Shown: in pieces, positions 25,172 to 37,000 of the stretch
Numbering within the stretch: the stretch's first letter is position 1
Layout: every line of letters starts with the position of its first letter
Origin: Tetrahymena thermophila SB210
Taxonomy: Eukaryota; Ciliophora; Oligohymenophorea; Hymenostomatida; Tetrahymenidae
Assembly: GCF_000189635.1 (NCBI RefSeq)
Contig: NW_002476317.1
Coordinates: 868,001-932,000, forward strand
Length of the DNA: 64,000 bases
Direction: 5' to 3'
Made by a program: the position numbers and the translations under genes
The notes under the pieces: generated by a model
Told to the model about the DNA's origin: nothing
Seen by the model: only the letters and a program-made list of their open reading frames with translations
Databases searched by the model: none

Positions 25172-28100
25172 ATGAGTCAAGATATATCAAGAATGGAAAA
25201 GTAAAAGGAAATTTATAAAAAGGATGATGAGAATTCATATAAGTAAGCAAATTAGAAAAGAGATGATTCTCTTTAGAGCTTTAGGACTATTCGCAGCTCT
25301 TTTACAGGAATGAGTAAACTAGATGATGAGTCCTCTCATAGAAAAAGCCATATTTCAATAAAGAAAAACATGTTAAATCCTTAGATAGTCTCATAAAAAT
25401 TAGGCTCGTTTTCTGGCTTGCAAAAGATCATAGGAAGTGACTAGAATATTTAAGTAAGTAATAATCAATATAACTTTTAAATCATTGAGAATTCCTACGT
25501 GTCAAAAAAAACTAATGAAAGTGAATAAGAAAAAGGGTATCTAAATATTGATTAGCATTCAAAAAATCTCTAAGTTTCCTCAAATTTTGATATCACAAGC
25601 AAATATAAAAAGAATAGTGAGTGCGCATCAAGGATAAGTATGAGATCTAATAGATCTCAACAAAAAAACTAGTTAAAAAATCTAAAAACATCAGTTAAGG
25701 AACCAAATTCTTCTACTCCTAACAAAAATAATAGGTCTCAATAGCATAACGCTCCAGATTAACTGAGAATTAACATGGTATTCAAAGTTAAATCAAAATT
25801 TAGATCATTCTTTTAAAAGTTCACATATTCTGGGAGAGCAAAGCAATCTAACTTTCAAAAAATAAGGGCATTTATAAAAGATAAAAGCGACAGTACAAAT
25901 GGAGTATAGTATAACAATATATGTGGTTCTATATTTACTAGTATTAGATAATAGGTTTAATCACTTTACTTTTGTTACAAAAAATCTATTTTTTCTACTT
26001 ATAAGACTTTTCACCCATAGAATGCTTGGTACTTGTGGTTTACTGGTTACTGCTCCATTGTTAACTATATTTTCTTTTTCATTCTTTCTATAATATTATT
26101 TTTCATGCAAGGAGACGAAAGCTTTTTCATTATAGAATATCTTTACAAATACATGTAAATCTAGTGGATAGTTGAAGCGCTTATCAAATTTAATACAGGA
26201 GTTTTTTAATAAACACATTACATTTCTTAAAGAAGATAGATAATTCCACTTTATGTATAATAAAGACTGATTTTCGATTTAATTCCAATCTTTTCTTTAA
26301 TTTTTACTGCTCCAGATATTTATATTTACTATGTATTGAGAGGAATAACATTTTTGAGGCTTTTGAATGTCTATTAGGATCATATGAATATTGAAAAATA
26401 TTTGGTGGTAAAAATAAGGCACTTTTATGTTCTTTAAATTATAAATTTAATTAGCTAAATGTTCTTAATTGGGCACGTGATATCTTGCTTATATTATGTA
26501 ATAGCAATTATTGACATCAAATATTTCATCTCTGAATCTGATAGCTGGCTGAACAATCCTGTGATAGAAGATAAATAGTGGTGGAAAGTATATATTTATG
26601 CAATTCACTGGACTTTCACTTTGATGAATACTGGTTCTAACGAAGCCAATTCTGTTTTAGGATATTACTTTACTGTCATAACTATGCTAATAACATGTAT
26701 TGTTTATGGCTATATGCTTAGTACAGTAAGTGAAATCTTGAGTGAAATGAACAAGTTTAGTCAAACTTAAAGAAGAGATATTAATACAATTAACACATAC
26801 ATGCATAGAAAAAATATATCTGTGTAACAAATTATTTTAAATTAAAATTTTTTATATCAATCTGTTATTCTCTATTTACTATTATAGGAATTTGTAGAGG
26901 ATGGTTAATTTAGATCTCGAAAATTATCACTTAAGAAGCATTAAATAGTAATCAGATGAGGAACTAAATGTGCTTGAAAAGATATCTCATGATTTAAACG
27001 ACTCTCTTAAATTGGAATATAACAAGAATATTATTTAAAAAATTAAATATTTAGTTGATAATTTTAGTCCAGAATCTATCGAGCAAATAAGTCTCAAAGC
27101 ATAGGAAATGTACTACTCTCCTAATCAAGTGATTTTTGGAGAAGACGAAATTACGAACTCTTCTCTTATGTTTATTGTTGATGGAAAGGGTAAAAATTTA
27201 AAACATCAAACACAACCAACATTCGTTTCAAAACCAAATTTAAAAGAAAATATTTTTTATTTAATTTTAAATAATAGTTGGAATATTTTAAAAATATAAA
27301 AAATCTGATATCAGGCATCCTCGAATAAAATTTATTGCTGTGTAAATATTTTATTTAAAAGACTACTTTTCTATTTTTTTTTTCTTTTATAGAGATTGGT
27401 CTAAATAGCAAAAGCCCGATTAAGATCAAAAATTACTCTGCACGCTTGCCACAGGAACCTCGTTTGGAGAATTAAATTTTTTCAGCGGAATGGCTAGGTA
27501 GGCTAGTGCAGTTTCTTAAGATTTTACTACAATACTCCAAATTGATAGACAAGATTTTATTGATATTGTTAAGAAAAATGAAAAAGATTTTGAAACTTTT
27601 TGTTATTTTAAAGATAGTATAATGCTTTATAACGATCTGAGGTCCGTAAATAGAAAGTGTGCAGTATGCAATAGTTTTGTTCATCTTGAGAATCATTGCC
27701 CACTTGTACATTTAAATAAGGATAACCCTTACATTTATATGAGATTTTAGTACTCAGATGTTTAAGAAAGAAACTAAGATATTTATGATCGATATAGAAG
27801 GAAAAGGACTCTTAATGCTAAAGAAATAATGGAAGATGTGCTAGAAGCTATTGACAAAGTTTGGGAAAATCTTGATGAATTTATCAAGAAAGGGAAAAAA
27901 AATGAAAATTAAGATGATGATGACGAAGATGATGGGAGCAAATCTAATGATGATGATGAATCTGACTAAGAAAATGAAGATATGTAGTCATAAAATAAGG
28001 AATCATAATTTTATTATTTTGAAAATGATGTAAGAAGAGAAGAATAATCAGCAATAAGTACTGAATTTTAACTAAATCAAAATGAAAATCATTATACAAG

Positions 28101-28527
28101 CAAGCTTACAGCAGATGAATTGAGTAAAAACTAAATTGATGATTAAGGAAATTCTTAAAATAAATTTGTAAGTAGATAAAACAACTCTCTTGTTCCTTAA
28201 AGAAGCTCTATGAAAAGATTAAGTGTTGGTTAATAAATGATAGAAAGAACAAAAACTAATCTTTAAATTTAACATCCAGAATTATTTAACAAATAGAATA
28301 AAATAAATGAAAATTTAATGTGGTATTTTGATAAGTTAAAGGTTTATACTCACTACTTCCCAGAAAGTAATTTCTAAAATAGGCTAACTAGATTTCACAT
28401 CTAAAGAAATAGGTATCTTAAAAAGAAGTATGGTAAGAACATTACTTAAGAGAGGCAGAAAACAACTGGTTAAATTTTCAATAAATCAGAGAAAAATATA
28501 GTAAAATAAATAAAAGAAAACAGTTGA
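25172..28527 (+). CDS. Cyclic-nucleotide-binding-domain cation channel, tandem copy 3
   Basis: This third paralogue has about 1,060 residues and starts MSQDISRMEKQKEIYKKDD. S1-S6 span about 25900-26770. S4 is YVLRGITFLRLLNVYQDH and S5 has IGHVISCLYYV. The pore reads FTLMNTGSNEANSVLGYYF. An intron after RKNIS (about 26825-26886) restores the C-linker frame (LQRMVNLDLENYHLRS), matching the site in the other copies. A second intron follows the cNMP-domain DGKG (about 27191-27391). The cassette FGELNFFSGMARQASAV (about 27458-27510) is the most canonical of the three, with Arg-Gln-Ala-Ser, so this copy is the best candidate for real cyclic-nucleotide binding. The CCHC motif is at 27658-27711. A very acidic Asp/Glu stretch (about 27900-28000) follows, then the shared block FDKLKVYTHYFPESN and TGA at 28525-28527. 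Confidence 0.9.
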
Positions 28528-30400
28528 GGAATTTAATAAAGGAATAATATTTTTTATTTTTTGTTATCAGGTTATCTGTATTTTCAATTTTTATTTTTGA
28601 ATTGATACGTTTTTTCATAAAATATTATTTTTTTGATTTAATGAAGTATTGCATATTTCTTTCGAAATTAATATCATAATTAAATAATTATTTACTAATT
28701 TCATATCATTTCGATATTTAATTAGAAGTAAACTAAACATTAATTTATTTCTATTGAGGTAAAGTAAATTATTTATTTGAATTATATTTTTTAAATTACA
28801 TATAGGCTATTTTTTTACAATAAAATTTATCTATATTAGCTATTATTGTTTCGCACTAATACTTTGATTATGCGTTATAAAACAATACAATTCTCCTTAC
28901 GATTTCTATTAAAAAATTGAAAAATAAATCATAATTTTATAAAGTATTTTGATTACTGTTAAAAAATATTGCAAAATACCTTAATATTATGAAATTTACG
29001 AAGACTTTATACTTCAAAGAGTGAGAAAATAATTGAATTTTGGTTTTGGTAATTCAAAATATAGACTTCATCAAGCTTAGACTTTATAATAAAATTATGA
29101 ATAGATTAATCTTTTAAATATCTTTATTATAATATAAATAAATTTCTGCTAAAATAAAGTTTTTGTAAGTTTAAATTTTAATAATTATATATATTTATAA
29201 TATTTAGAATTTTATCAAAGTTTTAATAACAAAAGAAATGATGGACATATAATTATAAATTATTTCATTTTTATATAATCTAAAATAAGTAAACAATGAT
29301 TCTATTTTAGTAAGTATTTACATAATAAATTAATTTAATTATTTCATTATTAAAATCTAAATATTTTAATTGCCAAATAAAAAAATAAATTAATAACATA
29401 GTCAAAAATATTTTCTTCTCTAATTACTTAAAATAATTTCATCTAAATAAAATGCCAAATCGTGACCAGATAAATATAATTAAAAGTACCAAAAAGTAAA
29501 TGTTTTGATATATATTATCATCTTTATTTTATTTACAAATCCTAATTCATTTGGTGAGAAAAATATAAAGAAAGACTATTATGCATTTTAGAAAAATTTT
29601 TTAATAAAATAGAAAAACATCTATTTCTTTTTTGTAATTGATAAGTTGATTGAAAAATTAAATATTGAAAATTTAGTAATATATTGCTGATAAATAGAAA
29701 AGCTTATAAATCTTATAAATATGTTTCATTATTTTTGTTTAAATTTAAATAAAAATATGCCTTACAAAAATAATTTTTATTTTTTTTAAATGTAATAAAA
29801 ATTACTTGCGTAGCAAATAGAAAATTTAATCTTTAGGAAAAACAATAATTGTTATTTTTTTGTTAGGAATTTAGAGTATGTAATAATTATCAATATTTTT
29901 TTTTGTTTATTTGTTTTCTTGTATGTATGTTTCCAAAGCATATATATGGAATAATATCGATTTTCATTGACTGATTGTAAAAATTTAAAATAGATTCATT
30001 GTTTTCTTTATATTTTGTATAATAATTCGAAAGACTTATTTAATGAATGGTCTAGCGGATTTTTAGCTTAATAAATTTCTTTTGATTTTAATAATTTTTT
30101 CAGTTCATGAATTAATTTATGAAGTAAAGAGTATAATTTTTTTAACAAAAACTTATGTCCTTTTGAATAGAACCACTTTTAATTAAAACTTTCATTAAAA
30201 GTACAATTTGGAATAATTGTTAAATTTCTTTAATGACTATCATTAAATATTAGAATCTTATTTGATTATAATTAATAAAAACTTCAAAAAAAAATCAAAA
30301 CAAAAAGAATCAACTTATTAATATAGTAATTGCTAAACATATCTACTATATTGCAAACACACCATACATTTATTATACGCTAACAATATTAATATAAATT
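28528..30400. other. Long AT-rich intergenic region, no gene seen
   Basis: About 1.9 kb is the longest gap in the window. A+T looks even higher than in the genes, TGA occurs in all frames, and I found no tRNA fold, tandem array or protein-like frame. It should contain the promoter of the TBC-TLDc gene at its right end. Confidence 0.6.
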
Positions 30401-32942
30401 ATGGGATTATGTCTCGGCAAGTTAGCTAAAGCAAACAAGTCGTCTGAATATGAAAAAAAATAATAGGAGATTTAAAAGTAGCTTCAATTAAGTAAAGATT
30501 TCTCTTTAGTTATTGGAAAGGGAAGCCAATTTTCTGATTAAGATTATTTTTACAATTACGATAATTGGTATGAAAAAGATCATTACAAAGGAGAACTTTT
30601 ATTTTCAAAGAATTTATTCATAAAACTCTATTAAAATTATGCATAATTGTAGGTAAAATATTTTTTTTTATTGCTATAGCTTTATAGCGTTTCTAATTTT
30701 TTTTATTTAACTATCAACAATTAATTGACACATATTTTTTGAATTTAGCAAACATACTCCAAAAATTTTATTGATATAATCCTTGAATCAAACCCATAAG
30801 CTATCTCTAGCAGCAATGAGAGAGGATTCAGTAATAACATTATGTTCAAACTAAGATATTTGGTGAGAAGGTATTAATTTTTATTGAATTTTATGTAAAT
30901 CAAATTAAAATGCTTGTATTCATATATATACTTGATAATATTATTGAGTTAATACTTAATGACTGGCTTTTAGTTATATTAAATGGCTTCATAAATAATT
31001 TTAATTAATTTATATTTAAATAGAGGAAGTAATGTCGGGCTTATAAGAAGATTAATTAAAAATAAATTCAGATTAGAATGGAATAGCTTTGAACAAAAAT
31101 ATGAGATAATGAAAACTGTTGTGTTTGAACACAGTAGTTCATCTGACGTACGTTTGGTACCAACATTTAGCTAGCACAGTGTTTAATAATTGCTTTAAGT
31201 ACACTGCTTGAATAAAGCAGGTGAATCTTCTTTAAAGCGCATATTGTGGGTAATTAGAGAGAATTATCCAAAATTAGATTACAATCCTATGATTATATAA
31301 GTCTGCGCTATTTGCTTAATATTCTTTAATGAATATGAAACATACCTTTTGCTTAAAACTATGATAGATGACAGCTTTTAAAAGTTAGATGAAAAAAAGT
31401 AAATTAACTAAGAAGTCATGAAAGATTTAAGATGGTACTTCACAACATCATATGGAGATTATAAAAAGTAAGTTCATTTAATTAATCAATAACACATTAA
31501 ATAATAATAAAATCAAATGAATTATTCGAATTTTTAGTGTACTAAATATTTGTCTGCTTGTGATATTGATGATTTAATTATTCACTAAAATCAAATTATT
31601 TTTTTTAATACCTAAATTAGAAACGCAAAGCTCTTTTTTGATGTAGCTTGCCAAAGAAGCTCTGGTTTTAAGGAAATAATAGAATTCTTAGATTCTAAAA
31701 ATTTTGATTATATCTAGTAATTCATAGATTGGACAACCCATTTTTTCCTAAACATTCTTCGCTTTTCAGTAAACACTAAATTTAGATTAGGATTTTTTCA
31801 AATTTATTTATTCATTATACTTTATAAATATTAACTTTTTTTATATTAAATAGACTGTCTTGAGAATATGGACTATTTATTTGAATGAAGGAATCCGTAC
31901 ATTATATAAAATAACCTTTGGTATTTGGATGACTGTGAAAGTAATATAATATATTTTATATTTTAAAAGAAATTTTAGAAAAGTATATATTTAGCTTACA
32001 CTTTTTTAAAAAAATTAAAAAAGGATTAAGTCAAATAAATGTAAACAAGTGATGAAATTAAAGAGTTTCTGAAAACCTGCAAAATCGATAAGACTATCGA
32101 AGAAACAGACTAACTTTTTGTGGTAATTTGACTTCTAATTTCATAATTCATTAAATACATAAAATATAAAATTATTAAATTTTATTTCAATATTATTTTA
32201 GACTGCCTACTACTTGAAAATAAAAAAAATAAATAAATTTTTCAGAGAAATATTATCTTCTTAAAACTCGCCTCAAATGAAAATCATTTATAGACCTAGA
32301 ACTAAAGAAAAATCATAAATAATCACATACTAGCATGTAATTAATTTAATTAAGTCTACATTAATTTATTTTATTAAAATCGATAATTTATTTAATCAAA
32401 TAGTTTGAAGCAATATGGGATTGGATTCCAAGTTAATTTAAAATCTCAAATCCTACTTTGATATATTCTACTTTTAAAGATGGATACTCGTTTAATACTT
32501 TATACTTAAAGGGTGCTTAACATATCAACAGCCCAATGCTCTTATTACTCAAAACCCCTGATCAAGTAATATTTAATAATTCTTTTATATTTTTAAATTC
32601 ATTCTCATATTTTAATAGTAAAAATTCGGTGTTTTTAGTGAGACCATGATAAGAATCGGTCACGGTGATAATTTCTATGGAACAGAGGATATATTTTTAT
32701 TTTGCTTAGAGCCAAAAGAAGTAGTTTTTATGCCTACTGGCACAAACTAGCACTACATCTAATCGACTCGCTAGAAAATAACTTTTGGCTCTGGATCTGA
32801 TGGTCCTGGTTTAACTATTAATGAAAATTTAAATGGATAGAGTTCTGTGTCAGATACATTCGATAACTTGCCTTTGCATGGAAATTTTAAAGATAAAAAT
32901 TTCAAAATTATGAGCATAGAACTCTACTATCTTAGTAGTTGA
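30401..32942 (+). CDS. TBC and TLDc domain protein, TBC1D24-like
   Basis: TBC domains act as or derive from Rab GTPase-activating proteins. TLDc domains occur in oxidation-resistance proteins and V-ATPase regulators. The combination is that of TBC1D24/Skywalker, which act in vesicle traffic. The N-terminus MGLCLGKL has Gly2 and Cys4, a plausible myristoylation plus palmitoylation site. The TBC part includes LVRRGSNVGLIRRLI and LKRILWVIRENYPKLDYNPM followed by FFNEYETYLLLKTMIDDSF. The TLDc part includes NSPMLLLLKTPDQVIFG, GDNFYGTEDIFLFCLEP, FGSGSDGPGLTINENL and a final FKIMSIELYYLSS before TGA. Introns include 30652-30748 and one from about 30870 to 31022, with more between 31468 and 32620. 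The classical TBC Arg and Gln fingers (IxxDxxR, YxQ) are not evident, so GAP activity is uncertain. About 600 residues is usual for the family. Confidence 0.82.
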
Positions 32943-34078
32943 ACTAAATTTGCAAAATAATTACTAAAATTTTAAAAAATATAAAAGCTCACAAAAAAAT
33001 AAATAAAAATCAATTAATTACTATTCAATCTTACAAAAAATCCTATATTTCTAAATTCCCCTCATACTACTAATCAAAAATACAAAAATAAAATATCTTC
33101 AAAATACAATAATTATCAAAAAACACTTTACTATAAATATATCATAAAAAATTAACAACTATCTTAAAATGCAAACTTAAAAATATTTTTTAAACCAATT
33201 CATAAACTAATTAGCTGATTATTTAATTCACAATTATTTTAATTTAACTTATTATAAATATTTAATATATTTTATATTTTATTTGCTGTAAGATACTAAC
33301 AATAGTTAATAACTCAATTGCTAGCACCCATTAAATAAAAATGTTATTTATAAAAGTTTATTTATTTTTATTAAATCCTTTCACCTTTTCTTTAATTCAA
33401 GAAATCTTGATTAATATTTTTTATTATTAATTTAAAAATAAAAACTGAAAATTACTTAATAAAATAAATTATATTCTATTTTAATTTTAAAACTAAACTA
33501 AATAAATTCAATTTTTTTTGAGCTGAAGAATTTATTAAATTAAATAGAAAAATAAATTATTTCATGATATTTAAAAGAAAGTTTCTATGAATTTTGGAAT
33601 AAAAGAAACAATTCAAGCTAAAATAAAGAGAAAAAACAATTTATTTATATTAAGCCAGTTATTTATACTACAAATTTTCTCATAAAATATTACTTACTAT
33701 TGTACATTATTGATAATTAGCTGAAATACATATTTATTTATATTATATTATTTTGATTAAATAAGATGTAAATATAAATTTTAATATAAACAAAATATAA
33801 TTATCAATCAAAATAAATAAATAGATTAAATCAATCCTTAGAAATAGAAATAAATTATATATATTGTCTTATATTTTTACACTTTTTTATAAATAAATTT
33901 TAAAGTAAATGAATCTAAATTTTAGTATAATATATTTTAAATTTGAAATTTTATTTGAATAAAGCTGTAGGATTTTTAATTTTATTTATTTATTTGTTTC
34001 AATACATAAGTCTATATTTCACTTATTTTAATTATTAATTATTTTTTATGAGTTTATTTATTTAATTAATTTAAATAA
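32943..34078. other. Convergent intergenic region, no gene seen
   Basis: About 1.1 kb lies between the 3' ends of two convergent genes. It is strongly AT-rich with many A/T runs that could serve as 3' processing or termination sites. Nothing coding is visible. Confidence 0.6.
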
Positions 34079-37000
34079 TCAATTATTTTATTGATTGTTG
34101 TCTATATCTTTTCCACATATTGATATTCTATAACCACGACTTGTTTGGGATTAATTTCCTCCACTTAATTCTTTTTCTCTATGCAAAATTGATGAATTTT
34201 TCTTAGAGCTTACCTATAGTTTTATTGAAACCGATTTTTCCCTTGAACCCAAAAGTGTATTTGTTAGGGAATCAGCACCTTATTGATCGGAATTAACAAA
34301 TAAATGATCCTATTACTGATTTGATTAGCTGCTTCTACTTTGAAGAGGTTGTGAAAACACTTATGCAGAAGGGATATTATGAATAAACGAGTTTATTTGC
34401 TTACTTTTTAGCTCGTAAGGCGACAAACTAGATTAATTAAATTACTGCTATTGTTGTTATTATAGTTATTAAAGCTAAGATTGCATTTGTTAATTGTTAA
34501 TTTAGTTATTTAATGAATCATTCATTACATTTTAACCTGAAAAACTTTTTACTGGAGATTATGATGAGCTAATTAAAATATTTGATTGAGATCCACATTC
34601 ATTTTACAAATTGCTTCCAATTTAGAGTTAAGATTCGTTCTAGAAATTATTTTCTTTGGACCCATACTGAGTTCCTTATCCAAGTGTATTCACAATAAGT
34701 GATTCAGGATCTTCGATCATTTGTGTTTTTTAGTCAAAAATTAAATTAAAACTACTCTTTTATCTTAATTTCCTACCTTAATATCCTTATTAATTACCAT
34801 TCTGTTATGCAAATGTTTTATTAATTTACTCTGCTATATTAGCTAAGTACATATACTAAAGATTTTATTCATCAAGCTATTATTATTGATTACGATTAAA
34901 CTTACTCATTGGATTTTACTAATGAGAAGAATTGTGTGATGATGGATCGCTGATAAGATGTAAATTTCCAACATAATTACCTTAACTATTTATATTATGT
35001 GTATTTTAAATGGGATTTTAGTGTGGAGAGGTTATAATTATGCTATCTTATGATCCAGGTCCATTGTTAGGATCTAAGAAATCTGGAGAAGATCTAAAAA
35101 TTTTTTTATCATAAGCTCCTTAAATGCTTTGCTTTCTTGCAGATTTTTTAGGAGTTTCTGACTTAAACGGATTTTATTATATTTTCATGTTTACTTACTA
35201 AGAAGGTTAAAGCTATTAAATACCTTAAAAATTTGAGAACAACTCTTTTGCATTTTTTAAAGAACCCTCTTTTTAAGACTAATTTTCTTCTATTTTAGGC
35301 AAAGAACCCATAGAACTATTATTATTATTATTATTATGACTTGTATTTTAATTGTTACTTGATGCATTAAAGGTACCTTTAGATCCATTTTATGTGAATT
35401 ATGGCTGCTGAAAATTAGCTAACATTTAATCATTAGTATTCAAAGTAAAAGGAAAAAGTTAACTATGATTTTAAAGATTTGCAAAAGATATAGTAGTAAT
35501 TGAATTATTTGTATTATTTGAAAATGGTGCCTATATAAAAGATAGCTTCTTATTGGAATGATGGCCAGTGATAATTGGTATCAGATTGCTTCCATTAATG
35601 AAGTTTAAGTTTTCATTCTAATCATATTTAAATCCTTAATTAGGATTGAGATACTATTCACTTTTTTATAAATTAAATACAGCAGCTTCTTCACCAGATA
35701 TCATTTTGTAGCAGTTACCTCCAAGATTTAAATATTCCAGAGCATCTTCATCTATATTTTCCTAAGCATCTAAGTGAATTAATGGCTATACTAAATTCTT
35801 GCTTTTTAATTCACTTAGGCCTTAGTTAATAGAGTAATCGTTGCTACCACCTGAACTAGATTATTTATTTAAATTCATATTACTTTCTTTTGAACCTGAT
35901 TATTAATTACGAGGAGATAGGACAGGGTTAGGTTAGTTATTTCCACTTTATACTAAATTAATATTTAATCCTGATTGAATGTTACCACTTGAATTTAATG
36001 CTTCTTTTCCATTTTGCAAATGATTATTCAAAGCATTAATCTGATCTTTTGCATTCTGATTAGATAGAATTTAAGTAGAATTGATCATTGGATTTTAATG
36101 ATTATGGGCATTTTAAATGTTATTATTATGAAAGACACTAAAGCTAGAGTTTTTATGTCTCCTTTACTGAGAAGGTAATATAGGCTAATTAGCAATTGAA
36201 TTCTTATAATTCCCCGAATTTATTATTTATTTTAAATCTTAGTAAACCTCAAAAGTTACATTAGTCCCAACTCCTGGCTTTGAAAATATTTTTGGAAAGC
36301 TTGGACCTAATTTATTTACAAGAAATTTACATACTGCTAATCCAATACCTAAACCAGATTATTACTTTTATTATACTTATGCTGAAGGGAACGAATTCAT
36401 TTAACTATTTTTATTTTCTTGAGTTAAATTAATCATACTGCTATCGATTGCAACACTATCTTCGATCCCATTAATGTTTACGTTATTTTTTTATGCACTC
36501 TAAGAGTTTTAGATGTTGAATTATATTTTTTTCTCTCTTTCAGTATTCATGGCATTGGAAAAACCTATTATATTTATACTTTATTTCAGCCTTGCTCTTG
36601 GTGCACCGACTCCTGAAATATCTTCTTCTGATGGAATATTCGATTTAAACTCTGTACCAACTGCATTTGATGCTCTTGTTGATTCAAATTTGGGATTTAT
36701 CCCTTTACCACTATCAATTATCTAAAATTTTATAGTTTCCAATCCTAAGCTATTTGTTTTGGAGACTTTCACCTAGACATATCCTTTTGAAGTATACTCA
36801 ATAGAATTACTAATATAATTTACCAAGACTCGATAAAGTCTATTTTTATCTGTAATAATTACTAAATCTTCAGGCGTTTCATTGATTAGGATAAATTGAA
36901 TTTATTTTTCTAAGCATACTTTCTTCATAAGTTTTTCAAGTTATGATAACATTTCTTAAAGCCCCAGTGTTTCTATATTAAAAAATTTGTTTGTATTTCG

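Noticed and set aside
34100..36250. A receiver domain expected after the histidine kinase
   Set aside because: Translation of the whole tail is Gln/Asn/Ser-rich with no receiver Asp, Thr/Ser or Lys pattern.
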